DNA of 64,000 nt from Hofstenia miamia (lineage: Eukaryota; Xenacoelomorpha; Acoela), in NCBI GenBank assembly GCA_004352715.1, contig SCFE01000010.1:492069-556068 (forward strand), written 5' to 3'. The stretch's first letter is position 1. Every line of letters begins with the position of its first letter. Below, one piece after another: positions 37,552-49,517 of this stretch. Under the pieces are notes generated by a model. That model had not been told where the DNA came from. It searched no databases and saw only the letters and a list, made by a program, of their open reading frames with translations. Position numbers and translations under genes: made by a program.

Positions 37552-37606
37552 ATGGTATGCATCATTGAAGTCTCTAAACTAGTTTAGAGACGTCCATGGT
37601 ATGCAT
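37552..37606. repeat. 22-bp perfect palindrome between 11-bp direct repeats
   Basis: GTCTCTAAACT and its exact complement form a 22-bp palindrome at 37570-37591. ATGGTATGCAT flanks the segment on both sides (37552-37562 and 37596-37606), which looks like a target duplication around a 33-bp insert. Confidence 0.6.
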
Positions 37607-37745
37607 AAACTGTGTTGTTTCGTATTTTCATTGGTAAGTGGATTATCATTTATCACTTTGTAATAGTGAAGAAATTACAATTGATGTTGTTTACTTTGAA
37701 AGTAAAACAAGCATCAATTTCCTGCACTGTTTAAATAATACGTGA

Positions 37746-38350
37746 ATCCGGAGGGGTAGGTTTTTAATGTCGAATTTTTTAGTGTCGCCCATTAGAAACT
37801 TTAACCGTTCATTAATGTCATAATTTATTAATGTTGTAGTTATTAATGTCGTAATTTTAAAATTGTATTTTGTAATGTCATAAATTTAATTTATTTAATA
37901 TATTTAGCTTAGGTTAGGGCTTTGTTTTTTAAAATGATGAAAAAATAGGATTTTGGTTTAGGGTTTAGGTCTATAAATTAATGCAAAAATTAGGCTTTTG
38001 GTAGGGCTTAGGTTTAGGAAAATTTATTTGAGACATGGGTTTGGGGTTTATGTTTATAAAATAATAAAGAAATAAGCTTATGGGTTAGGGTTTAGGTCTA
38101 TAAATGATGAAAAAATAGTTTTTGGTTAGGGCTTAAGTATAGGCAACATCCATTTGGTACTTGGGTTAGGGTTTAGGTTTATAAAATAATAAAGAAATAA
38201 GCTTTTGGGTTAGGGTTAGGCATTCCCATTTGCAACAATAACAATTAAAAATGTAGACATTAAAAAATTAAGACATTAATAAACTACAACATTAAAAAAT
38301 GACACTTAAAAATAACGACAATAAAAAATTCAAAAATGAAAATCCCACCC
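37746..38350. mobile_element. Foldback element with TTAGGG-like tandem core
   Basis: Long inverted termini face each other. The left starts GGGTAGGTTTTTAATGTCG near 37755; the complement of the right starts GGGTGGGATTTTC and continues GAATTTTTTATTGTCG. Each arm carries repeats of a word like TTAATGTCGTAATTT. Between them (37905-38215) a degenerate tandem repeat contains GGTTAGGGTTTAGG and AAATAATAAAGAAATAAGC. AATCC occurs just outside both ends, a possible short target duplication. No coding. Confidence 0.65.
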
Positions 38351-38374
38351 AATCCACAAAATTAATGTCTATGC

Positions 38375-38402
38375 ACGCCTAGAGTGTTATTACTCTAGGC
38401 GT
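38375..38402. repeat. Hairpin with ACGCCTAGAGT arms
   Basis: ACGCCTAGAGT (38375-38385) and its exact complement (38392-38402) form an 11-bp stem with a 6-nt loop. ATGCA lies on both sides. Its tail GGCGTCCATG resembles those of the palindromes at 37570 and 57404. Confidence 0.7.
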
Positions 38403-38775
38403 CCATGCAGTGCCATGATTGACTTCTCAATTTACATTGATCTAATTATTATTTCACTTCTTAAAGTGTCCAATTGTTTTGTTTACTACAAACCAAATGT
38501 TTTGATGAGATAATCGTTTAAATTTAATGCTGACATGCAAGTATACAAAAGAAATGTCTACATAATGACCTGTGTTTATTTTAACATTAAAACTACGAAT
38601 CAAGACTATTATTATTTTTAGTTCTATAAACTAGCTAACTTTAAATTTAACAGTTGAAATAGACACTGAAAACGAATGCAATTATAGCTTAGAATTGTTT
38701 ATTTATTTTGAATGTGATAATTGCTAGAAAGTTGGAGAATTATTTCTCTGACAAAAAAGTTGCCCTGAGCACCCT

Positions 38776-39015
38776 GCTACACAAACAACTTTTGTTATTT
38801 AATTACTTATCAACTAAAGTTAGCAAAGGAGTGCTACATAAACCATTTTTATTGACCAATTTTGTTGGTCAGAACGGACAACTTTTGTTGCCAACTTTAG
38901 TTGGTCTGAAATTTAGTCTAGAGAATTACTCTCGATTTTAGTTGGGGAAGTGGAGTGCTACACAAATTGTTTTTGTTAGCCAACAAAAATTGGGGAGAAA
39001 AGTTGTTTGTATAGC
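38776..39015. mobile_element. Foldback MITE with GCTACACAAACAACTTTT ends
   Basis: The left end GCTACACAAACAACTTTT is matched by the complement of the right end (GCTATACAAACAACTTTT), 17 of 18. Internal variants of the same terminus occur near 38832 (GTGCTACATAAACC) and 38958 (GTGCTACACAAATTG), and TTTTGTTGG words recur in both orientations, so most of the element can fold on itself. Confidence 0.7.
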
Positions 39016-39360
39016 ATAAGCTTAACCTGCACTGCTTTGGTGAGATGCAGTTTAAGTCAGCAACACCTTCGTGAGAATGACACATGAGCCTAAACAGATG
39101 CAGTTAATCATTGGCATGAAATAATCATATATGTAAGATATATTTAATAGTAACAGTTTAGAGCAATCACATTGCTGATACCTTAGGCTCATTGAAACAG
39201 GTACCATCAAGGATAACCACTTAGGAAGAATTAAGTTCAAAATGTTGATGGTAGGGGATTTCAAATGTTCTAGTATATTTATCCAAAATATTCCATAGTT
39301 TTACTACTATGCTTAAAACAAGTTTTTTAAATTTTACTTTTACATTGTTTACAATGACAT

Positions 39361-39500
39361 TTACCATGTTAAATATTGCATTTTAAAGAGATACTCTCTT
39401 TCAATTTATAAAATATTTTTGAGATCATATTTACCATGTTAAATATTGCATTTTAAAGAGATACTCTCCTTCAATTTATAAAATATTTTTGAGATCATAT
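39361..39500. repeat. Tandem duplication, 70 bp x 2
   Basis: Both copies start TTACCATGTTAAATATTGC. They lie exactly 70 bp apart and differ at one visible base (CTCTTTC against CTCCTTC). Confidence 0.95.
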
Positions 39501-39717
39501 TTGGCATGAATTCATCTGGATGTAATAAATTATAATTTTTGTCATTCTTTGAATTTCATTGTTAATGTTCATCCATTTGAAAATCCTAATTAAATTCTTT
39601 TTAGAATTGAAAGATAGGTTTGTTAATAAGAAACAAAATTATGTATATTTTGATAAACTAGAAATTTAAGCAAAAATTACAATGCATTTTCTATGCAAAA
39701 ATCAGATATATTTTTAA

Positions 39718-39921
39718 CCCTTTTGGTAATTTTGCAATTACTAAAATCAATTTTAAACGTTTATAATTCTGCTGGGACATTTTTGTCCCATGGTCGAAAA
39801 ACACATGTACCTATTATAAAAATTTTCAATTTTGCTTATGGTAGTTAAGGAGTGTCATAAAAAGTGGGAGATACCAAAAAAACGATTGAAAGTTAATTGT
39901 GCAAAAGTCGGATCAAAAGGG
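39718..39921. mobile_element. piggyBac-type MITE, 204 bp
   Basis: TTAA flanks both ends (39714-39717, 39922-39925). Termini read CCCTTTTGGTAATTTTGC and, complemented, CCCTTTTGATCC...TTTTGC. Inside is a perfect hairpin, GGGACA-TTTT-TGTCCC, near 39774. No coding capacity. It shares target type but not terminal sequence with the element at 17607. Confidence 0.75.
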
Positions 39922-40257
39922 TTAATTAACTTGATATTGGCTACCATTTTTTATTAAAGGAATATACATGATAGTTGAATTTTAGTTGATTGTCTATTAA
40001 CAATCTCTAACGTTTTATTCTTGGTTGCTGCATTATTTCTATGTTATCAACACATATTTTTACTTTTGTTTTTTCACTTTGTAGTTTATTCATCTGCATA
40101 AAAATTATTTTTTCAACTCATAGGCATCAATTTATTCTCTGACATGGCTTTATGACATGAACCTTTGCCTCCAATGATGACAATATTTTACATATCCTTT
40201 GCAAAAACCTTCTATGTGACACACCTGCTACAGATCACGAGAGGGCTATGCAAGATA

Positions 40258-41466
40258 ATTTAATATTATCAAATTTCTTATTGCCATAATATAGCATAGT
40301 GTTGACTGCTATGCACAACTCTATTTGTTTTAGTCAGGGATAGGAATTGTTGTCTCAATTCATGAATTGGTTTGGGTAAGGACATATTTTAATGACTTGT
40401 TGGGTTTGGGTCAGGTCATATTCTTAAGAAATACTATTAGGTGGGATTGTTTTTAGTAATGTTTGCCAATAACTATTTACAGATAGTCATGAAGAGTAAT
40501 AAAAAATTTTATTCATGGTTTACTCTAAAATGTATCATGAATTCAAACAAAATGCCTTAATGAAATCAACTTCAAAACCTCTTTTATTACCAGTTCAATA
40601 TGTCAACTGAGACTGAAAGTTTCAGAAATGTTTGATTTAAGATTTCTAATCTCGAATTTAATTCTGGTTTCATGAAGAAACCTTAAAATTGGTATGATTG
40701 GGCTAATGTTAGGATAGGTTGCATCAGATTTTGAAAGCTTCTTTTTGATTGGGTTGGGTAGGTTAGAAGAAAGAAAGTTGTTGTGGTAGAGTTTCAGTAC
40801 TTTATCAAAATATATGCTTAAACAGTGGCATATTGAGTTACACTGCTGCCTAAGGTGGATGNATTTAATATTATCAAATTTCTTATTGCCATAATATAGC
40901 ATAGTGTTGACTGCTATGCACAACTCTATTTGTTTTAGTCAGGGATAGGAATTGTTGTCTCAATTCATGAATTGGTTTGGGTAAGGACATATTTTAATGA
41001 CTTGTTGGGTTTGGGTCAGGTCATATTCTTAAGAAATACTATTAGGTGGGATTGTTTTTAGTAATGTTTGCCAATAACTATTTACAGATAGTCATGAAGA
41101 GTAATAAAAAATTTTATTCATGGTTTACTCTAAAATGTATCATGAATTCAAACAAAATGCCTTAATGAAATCAACTTCAAAACCTCTTTTATTACCAGTT
41201 CAATATGTCAACTGAGACTGAAAGTTTCAGAAATGTTTGATTTAAGATTTCTAATCTCGAATTTAATTCTGGTTTCATGAAGAAACCTTAAAATTGGTAT
41301 GATTGGGCTAATGTTAGGATAGGTTGCATCAGATTTTGAAAGCTTCTTTTTGATTGGGTTGGGTAGGTTAGAAGAAAGAAAGTTGTTGTGGTAGAGTTTC
41401 AGTACTTTATCAAAATATATGCTTAAACAGTGGCATATTGAGTTACACTGCTGCCTAAGGTGGATG
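40258..41466. repeat. Exact ~604-bp direct duplication joined by one N
   Basis: 40258-40861 and 40863-41466 are identical as far as I can compare, with a fixed offset of 605 and a single N at 40862 between them. This is the pattern of two overlapping contig ends that were not merged, so the region is probably present once in the genome. Confidence 0.85.
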
Positions 41467-42293
41467 CATGATTTGCCAACTTCCTTTATATTTTAGAAGT
41501 TTCAATCATTGATTTGAATGAAATATAGCTAAATTTTTCTATGGCAGGAAAATACTAGAAATTATCAGAAATACTCTTTATTAATTTATGTTTTATAAAA
41601 TATCTTTATACAATATTTTTTCATTGATTTTATGATAATTAGCAGCATTAAAAATGTTTGGTTATGTGTTCTGCAAAACATGAATTCTATAATAAACACT
41701 TTATTTCAATATCAAGATTGAACTAAGGATAAAGGAATGTATGCTATAAACATAGTGTTACATCAAATGTATATACCCTGAATAACAAACATTTAATTAA
41801 ACTAAATCTGAGTATGAAGTTAATTCAAGTAGAAAATAAGTAAATAATTTGAACTGCATAGGAAAGTATGTTAATCAAAATAGTCTACATAGAACACTAC
41901 AATAATCAAGATCTCAAAGAAGCAATGTCTGAAATATAACATTCAATTTGATGCAACACTTACACACTGAGTAAGAAATATTATCAAGAGGATCTTCAAA
42001 TTTGGGAAAGTCTCTATTAAATTTAATTTAACTATCCATTTGAATAAATCCACTGATTTTTTGCTGTTATAATGAAACCCCAAAAGTTGAAAAGTGGTGT
42101 TAAATCCTGCATACTTCTATTTCAATACTTCTTTGTTCTACATCATGAGAATATTCTTCCAATTACCAATATATTCCTTAATGAATTCAGTCTTTGTGTT
42201 GTCTTCCAAAATTATTTTGGTTAAAAAACTGAAATGTGAGATCATTTTTCTTATATGACTGAATCTTTAATCTATTTCAGTTACAACTGAATC

Positions 42294-43311
42294 NNNNNNN
42301 NNNNNNNNNNNNNNNNNNNNNNNNNNNNNNNNNNNNNNNNNNNNNNNNNNNNNNNNNNNNNNNNNNNNNNNNNNNNNNNNNNNNNNNNNNNNNNNNNNNN
42401 NNNNNNNNNNNNNNNNNNNNNNNNNNNNNNNNNNNNNNNNNNNNNNNNNNNNNNNNNNNNNNNNNNNNNNNNNNNNNNNNNNNNNNNNNNNNNNNNNNNN
42501 NNNNNNNNNNNNNNNNNNNNNNNNNNNNNNNNNNNNNNNNNNNNNNNNNNNNNNNNNNNNNNNNNNNNNNNNNNNNNNNNNNNNNNNNNNNNNNNNNNNN
42601 NNNNNNNNNNNNNNNNNNNNNNNNNNNNNNNNNNNNNNNNNNNNNNNNNNNNNNNNNNNNNNNNNNNNNNNNNNNNNNNNNNNNNNNNNNNNNNNNNNNN
42701 NNNNNNNNNNNNNNNNNNNNNNNNNNNNNNNNNNNNNNNNNNNNNNNNNNNNNNNNNNNNNNNNNNNNNNNNNNNNNNNNNNNNNNNNNNNNNNNNNNNN
42801 NNNNNNNNNNNNNNNNNNNNNNNNNNNNNNNNNNNNNNNNNNNNNNNNNNNNNNNNNNNNNNNNNNNNNNNNNNNNNNNNNNNNNNNNNNNNNNNNNNNN
42901 NNNNNNNNNNNNNNNNNNNNNNNNNNNNNNNNNNNNNNNNNNNNNNNNNNNNNNNNNNNNNNNNNNNNNNNNNNNNNNNNNNNNNNNNNNNNNNNNNNNN
43001 NNNNNNNNNNNNNNNNNNNNNNNNNNNNNNNNNNNNNNNNNNNNNNNNNNNNNNNNNNNNNNNNNNNNNNNNNNNNNNNNNNNNNNNNNNNNNNNNNNNN
43101 NNNNNNNNNNNNNNNNNNNNNNNNNNNNNNNNNNNNNNNNNNNNNNNNNNNNNNNNNNNNNNNNNNNNNNNNNNNNNNNNNNNNNNNNNNNNNNNNNNNN
43201 NNNNNNNNNNNNNNNNNNNNNNNNNNNNNNNNNNNNNNNNNNNNNNNNNNNNNNNNNNNNNNNNNNNNNNNNNNNNNNNNNNNNNNNNNNNNNATATATA
43301 TATATATATAT
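42294..43311. other. 1000-N scaffold gap followed by (TA)n
   Basis: Ns fill 42294-43293, exactly 1000, a placeholder length. TA repeats run 43294-43311. The 827 bp before the gap show no gene. Confidence 0.95.
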
Positions 43312-44237
43312 ACACGTATATAGAACTATGCGTATATAAAGTTTTATCTGGTGTTAGTATTTCATTCGGTCCGAAATGGCCTGCCAAAAATTTGCAATGG
43401 TTCGGTCCTGTCCACTGCCGAATATTCCGGCCCAATTCCAATTCTGCTCGGTATGTGTCGGTAGTGGACCTCGATACAATTATTAATATCGGTCACCATA
43501 CTTGAAAAATTTTTTATTCTTAGACCAGGCTGCATTTTTTTATTATGACTTCAATCAAAGCCTACTTAGATGTTTATAGTAGGTCTTGCTTCAATTTACT
43601 TGTAGACGTTTATTAAGGAACATCTTTTATTAATTTTTCGATGAATGCAGTCACAAGTTTTACAAATATTGACATTCGGATTTTTTTTTAAAATCCCATT
43701 AAATTTTGATTTAAATAATGTACCGGAATTTTCTTATTCAGAATATATTCTTGATCAAAAAAAGTTCCCTTTAATATGAATTCCTAAAAATTGTTTCTGA
43801 TACTAAAAATCTTTGCAAAATATTTTGACAGAATATTCATAACCACGACTGTGTAAAAGAATTTTTAAGTTTTTTTATTTTCTCGAGTGCAGCTATAGGT
43901 CATTTCAAATTGTTTGCTAGAGAGGAAAGGACTTTGGTTAGCTACTAGTAAAAATTTTGGAGTAGTTATTCAAGTGTTTTTCCTTAAAATTGCATTTGAT
44001 GAAAAATAATCTGATTGGACAGAAATTTCTAACTGGAGATTGTAATAGAAGTAGTAGATAGCTGTCATATGTGATGTACATGAGACCGCTATTCAAATAA
44101 TACCTATGAACGAAAAGGTGCATGAAATACCTGTATATAATTTTACATATGACGTTGATTGATGTGTGCCCTTGCAGATACTTTCCCAAAATAGAATCAG
44201 TGAATATTCATCTGATTAATTCTACTCAAGCATAGGC
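43312..44237. other. Noncoding stretch with a GGTTCGG/CCGG-rich patch
   Basis: 43360-43470 holds words such as TTCGGTCC, GGTTCGGTCC and TTCCGGCCC that resemble the patch at 34225-34280. The rest is AT-rich with no gene seen. Confidence 0.35.
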
Positions 44238-44444
44238 GAGTACTAGGGGTGCCGAAGGGGCTAAGCCCCTCATTCAGCGCAAACATTTGATAAAGCCCTT
44301 CAAAGAATTCAGCAACCTCATTAAATGACAAAAGTAATTTTAGCCCCTCCAAATATTAAAAACTTGGACTTAATGCAATTGAGTCAAGAACCCCTTGCCC
44401 CTATCTTAGTGATTCAAAGCCCCTGAACCGAAGTCCTAGTGAAC
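44238..44444. mobile_element. MITE-like block with spaced AGCCCCT words
   Basis: The left end holds AGTACTAGGGGTGCCGAAGG and the complement of the right end CACTAGGACTTCGGTTCAGG, an imperfect inverted repeat. AGCCCCT or close variants occur five times inside (about 44263, 44298, 44342, 44397 and 44417). No coding. Confidence 0.45.
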
Positions 44445-45314
44445 ATGACTTTGCTGTGTATGAGTGAAAACAGTGCATTTCGTCTAGTTGGTTGGGTGAC
44501 CTCCTCTTTTCAATTTCTCCGTTTAGCGTTGCACATCTGTGATCTAATAGCACGCTTTGCTAAGTGCGAATGCTATTTTGGCCGTTTTCAATTGTGGAAT
44601 TAAACTGCGATCGCGCTAAATTTAGACATTTATAGGAACTACATTACTCATCTAAAGAGACGCCTGCATATAATCAGTGTTAGAATCCAACTTGCTTATT
44701 AATATTTCATCTGTAGTATGTCATTGAACGATGGAGCTGATGTCGATCTAGTGTTCCTTCCCCTAATTCAAATATGTATACATAAAAATATAAAAGGTTA
44801 CCATTCAAACTAATGAGCATGTTCCTTCGATTTTCGAATTCGTTCAATAGCATGCATACAAGCGATGTGCGCGGAAAGTTTTTAAATGCCGCACCCTCCC
44901 GAACCCACTCGTCACCAAATTTTTACACGCATCCGAAAGGAAATGTTCTTTGCGGTTATTAATAGGTTATAATTATGTTAATGAATTTTTTAGTACTATT
45001 CCCGGCTATATGTTAATATTTTTTTAAAAAAATCACCTATATTGAAAATGCAGTTTGCACTGCCAGATAATAATTTGTTTAAGTCATCGTGTGGGGTGAT
45101 TTGGCTTGGGTCAACTTATTATTTAAACCCTTCATAGTCTAAATATATATTGTCTTTGAAATTCAATGGTTTTATTCATTTAGAAACTTGGAGAAGTTAA
45201 ACACAACTTTATTTAAATTCTAACAACGGTGGATCTTCTTGTAATGAAAATAAACTCACTTCTCGCCCATTTAAGATGTATAGCATTATACTAATTTTTT
45301 ACACTTCTTTTTAG
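44445..45314. other. Noncoding DNA upstream of the HDAC exon
   Basis: No further exon is recognised. It is either intron or promoter-proximal sequence, depending on whether the exon at 45315 is the first coding exon. Confidence 0.4.
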
Positions 45315-45417
45315 GAAATGCGAAGGTCTTCAGAATCGGATCAGACTCTGGGGATACCATCATCGCATGGATATTCTTTCTCTTCTTCTTCAAGCGATAT
45401 GCTGAAGAGAGATGCCA
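45315..45417 (+). CDS. Class IIa histone deacetylase, N-terminal exon (partial gene)
   Basis: The exon sits between an acceptor (ACTTCTTTTTAG) and a strong donor (A|GTGAGTG). It reads 34 codons in phase 0, EMRRSSESDQTLGIPSSHG then YSFSSSSSDMLKRDA, and leaves one base. That base joins the first two bases of the exon at 51434 to make AGT (Ser), keeping the frame open, which ties the two together. The ATG at codon 2 could be the initiator of a short isoform, but an acceptor precedes it, so more 5' exons may exist. The serine-rich content fits the low-complexity, phosphorylatable N-terminal region of class IIa deacetylases. On its own the exon would not be identifiable; the call rests on the next exon. 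No glutamine-rich coiled-coil exon of the vertebrate kind was found. Confidence 0.6.
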
Positions 45418-48400
45418 GTGAGTGTTTATATTTCGACTCATTTGCTTTGTTAACATTTTAAGGAAATGTAATATTCAAATGGTTTTGAAACAATATTTTT
45501 GTAATTTTCTTGATTAAATTATGACAATCATTTATCTAGTCCAAACCAACTGTGTTTTGACAACTCAAATCTTATTTCTAAGAGTATGTTCTCTAAGGTT
45601 GCACAGGGCCAGAAATGTATGGTCTCGATCCTATATGTCCAAATTATATTTAGCATAATACCTCTTTCCATTACCACTACAACCTTAATCTCATAGGTTA
45701 GAACATTTTCTTGAATTTGTTTAGAATTTTTAAAAATTTGTCATCAAACTATCTGGATTATTTCGGGATGCTAATTCTAGACTAAATAGACCACAGGAGT
45801 CTTATTATGTCATTGTTCACTCAGATAATTGCGAAGTTGGATCTTTTTATTACATTCTAAGTGGGATATTTGGATTCCTCATACTAAACTAAAAAAGTGA
45901 AAGGTCTTCTTCATCATTAACTTTTCAACCATGTTAACCAATAAAAAGGCGATTTTTAACATTTGCCTGTAATTGTTTTATAACTAACAACCAAAATGTG
46001 TTTATTTACCAAACTGTATCTATATCAACAAATGATGTTGATTGTATGTATTAAATAATACAGAATGCTTTGATTGATGGCTATATGAGACTGACAACCA
46101 ACTTTGTCAACAATCCAGTCCCATTGTGCCAACAGAGGTGATCCGTTCTTTTGTTTGTGGAGTTTTTTATCGTGATGAAACGGTTTGCCAATATTTACAG
46201 TTTAGTTTATTCGTATTTAAGAATGTATGATTTTAGAGGTGATCAATCCATCGTATTGGAAGTAAATTTTTCACTTTATATTAAGTCATTTGTCAATTTT
46301 TAACCAGGGCTCGCCTGAGATTGCCAATTTTCTGAGAAAAACACTAAAAAAATCGGGTCAGGGGAAATTACGCTAAAACACCCTTAGAGCCCATCCGGAC
46401 AACGTCAAGGCTCAAACTGGATTTTTGTGTACATAAATTCATTTTTCCTTAATTTTCTTAATTGAATAGCATTTGGATCGGGTCGGTAAATTCATGCTGT
46501 CTTGATAGTGAATTTTGAGAGGGTGGTATATTTGAGGGTTTCCTAATGTTGGATATAATTGCATTTTAAGTATTCGACTTTAATGGGCTTTCATAAAATG
46601 TTGTGTTTTTTAAACAATCTGGCCTCTCCAACATAAATCGGGAAAAAGCTTACTTTGATATAAATGTATTATATTCTTAAAAATCATGTAGTCTATTGTA
46701 GTTTAGCATGAAAGGGTTATGCTGCGGTGATGTCAGGGTATAATGGAACAGAATCAATTATTAGTCATTTTTTTCTACGTAAGGTTGGGAGACCAATCAG
46801 TTAATGTGGGTTTTTAAGAGAAGTTCTCTGTTTTGTTTTGATTTGGCCTCGCAATTAGACTCGCAGTTGAACTATATTTTTACAAGCAGTCGCTTACAGC
46901 ATTGAGCGTAAAATTAACTTATTATTTCAGCGATCGAATTATACCACAACTTCTACAAACTTATTCATCCTTGCTAAATATTGATTGGTCTTTATAACGT
47001 GAGTATGACAATAATGGTTGAACAATATAGAGGATAATTAACAAGGCTACACACCAGTCAGCCCATAGAAAGACATTCATCTCTTCTACTGACATGATAG
47101 AGACTCTTTGGCGGGCAGCAACCATTTTATACTGTAGCTGCTCACCAACTCTAAATAATGCATTTTAATTTGAATTTCTTCGATCTCGGTTTGAAGTCAC
47201 TTTCGCAGTTATGCTTTGATTATTTTTCACGTTTTAATGCGAAACAACGTTAAACTTGATTTGTTTTATTCCAATTCCGATCTCGTTAACGCCATTGTCG
47301 ATATCTTAACAAGTTAACATGTTTGTGTTGTCGCGAACCAGGTCATCTCGCCTAGAGGTGAAACGAATCGCACTTGCGAGCAGGGTAACAAATTGTCAGG
47401 ATTTTTCTTATCCCCGCTTCAGGCATATAACCATGTCCAGCACAACGCAATCCAGAGAATTCGTAGATAGAGATTAATTAGGTAAAATAATGCTAAACAA
47501 CCATTTGGAAAACTGTATTCGCACCTCAAAGATCTATGTGGTCAGCTGATTAAATTAAAAGCAGCCTTTTTAAAAACTTGGGTGTTTTTAATGTAGTAAT
47601 TCCATTCGATATGTCAATCCCAATATTATTGTAACCCTAGCGTTTCCTATAGATGTTATGTGAACTTCAAAAAAGTGGTGAACTCTTCTAAGAATATTAA
47701 AATTCTAACGTGTATCAAAATTTATTGATTCCAATCCCATTTACTCTCATTACACGACTCTGTCAAATATTCGGTCCTATCTTCTAATATTGGTCCCCTT
47801 TACAAATATATAGGCCCAGGTCTCAGTACTCTGGGATTCGATGATCCCACAGAATGATACTCTCCATAACATTAACGATCCCTCATAATAAGCGTATCAC
47901 TTGTATGTTAAATTTTTTTAACTAACTCTTTGCTCTCCTTGCTTTTTAATTTGATCAGATTGCTTCCCATGTATCATGATTTACACAATTTGATTTTAAA
48001 AATCTATTCTGGGTTTAAACACAGTAAAAATACAAATTATAGAAAAGCACAATCAATTTTTCTCATACGTTTACTAATGATAGGATGATATAAATTTATT
48101 AATGACCGCACTTGTCCCATTTGAGTGCCAGCTAAGTACACGTAGACAATTTACAAATTTAACCAGAGGCAGTACAAGTGCTATTCCGTGGGGAACTTAA
48201 TATTATCTTAAACTAAGTTGTGTTTTCAACGTCTAAATATAACTTTAAATAAACTAACTGCTGTGTTCAATCTTCAAATGGACAATTTATCAATTTGTTA
48301 ACAACTTTTTGAAGCTAACTTTCTAATCTATTTCAATTCTACTTTCAGTGTATTAGTTAGAATCGATCTCAATTTTCCGCTTTTCCTTAGTTAGAATCAA

Positions 48401-49244
48401 GCATTCTGTTTACAAATAAACTCAAAAATTCCAGCCATTTTGGATTGCATCCTAAACATACAGTCTTATCCATGGGACAGAATTTTTTGATCTCCGCTCC
48501 ACCCTATTCCACGAGATTTTCCTTGGCCGCGCCAAGGATTTTCACAACACAAACCATATGCATGTATGTCTATACTAACTATGTTTGCTTACTCGTTTTT
48601 GCTAAATTTATGCAATTTCCTATATACATACACGTGTAATTTATTTTCACAGTTGAGGTGGATGTTTGTTGCTATGTCCAATAATACAGAATGGATACGT
48701 GGTCTTCTCCTTTGATTTTGGAAAGCAAAAGGAACACTTTATAATGGCCTTTATAATTAGATTACAAATCTCCATAAAACCCATGGGACGTGTTTTCACC
48801 TCCACCCCTCGAAATCTATTCGGATCCCTATGTGGCTCTAGAAAAGTAACACTTAAGGCTTAAATTCTTTTTTAAACGTCTGCGATGTCCTGAACATAAA
48901 ATATGTTGAAAACATTTAATTTTGGGAAATAACCAGATAGTGTGGGTTTTTATCCATACTTTTGTTAAACTTTTAGAAAGATTTTTTGACGTCCTCATAG
49001 AATGAACATGCCTTTTGCAAGATATAATACTCTGTCAAAGAGCTGTAAATCTGACTTGAGTTTTTGTCTAATTGCTATCAATTAGCACATATCTGAATTC
49101 AGATCTCGTTGTTAATATCCTGTCTGCATCTGCATTACTCTATAGGCAATATACGATTTCGCTTGAAGTTCGATCTCTAAATCTTTTGGATCTTATGATG
49201 TCCGTAATTACCTCAACCAAGTGGATACTGTTTGTGATATGATC
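45418..49244 (+). other. Intron of the HDAC gene (first part)
   Basis: This is the AT-rich intron between the two deacetylase exons. A GC-richer patch at 47337-47482 (CGCACTTGCGAGCAGGG) is unexplained, and 47790-47860 holds a degraded GGTTCT-family copy. Two CCATGGGAC-containing patches lie near 48470 and 48782. No other exon is called. Confidence 0.5.
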
Positions 49245-49517
49245 TTATAGAATTATTTGGACTACATCATGAAATATTTGATATGATACTGCTGGGTCAA
49301 TTGAAGGGTCATTTACTTTTAATACTTGCACCCTCATTCCGGGTTTGAATTTTTTGGAAAGCTTGTGGTTTATTGTGTCAAATGCTGTTACTATAAGACA
49401 TTCTAGCGCTATGGCAAGTAGAGACCCATTTGGATATTTAGCTGATAGCAATCGCATCAAATGAGTAGCGTCCAGGTTTTCGCGCCGCTCCTCGTTTATT
49501 TTTAGCACGAACGCCAT
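49245..49517 (-). CDS. Unidentified open frame antisense within the HDAC intron
   Basis: Ninety codons from an ATG, with balanced codon use, contrast with the AT-rich surroundings. The frame extends a few codons upstream (WKQGIGLQPL) to a stop. It reads MAFVLKINEERRENLDATHL, then LAIALECLIVTAFDTINHK, then FKPGMRVQVLKVNDPS. The FKPGM stretch is faintly like the start of an MBT or Tudor-type repeat, but the aromatic-cage residues are not visible. It has no splice border that I trust and no membrane segment. It could be a nested gene exon, a retrocopy or a transposon fragment. I do not recognise it. Confidence 0.3.
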   Translation of the reverse strand: MAFVLKINEERRENLDATHLMRLLSAKYPNGSLLAIALECLIVTAFDTINHKLSKKFKPGMRVQVLKVNDPSIDPAVSYQIFHDVVQIIL

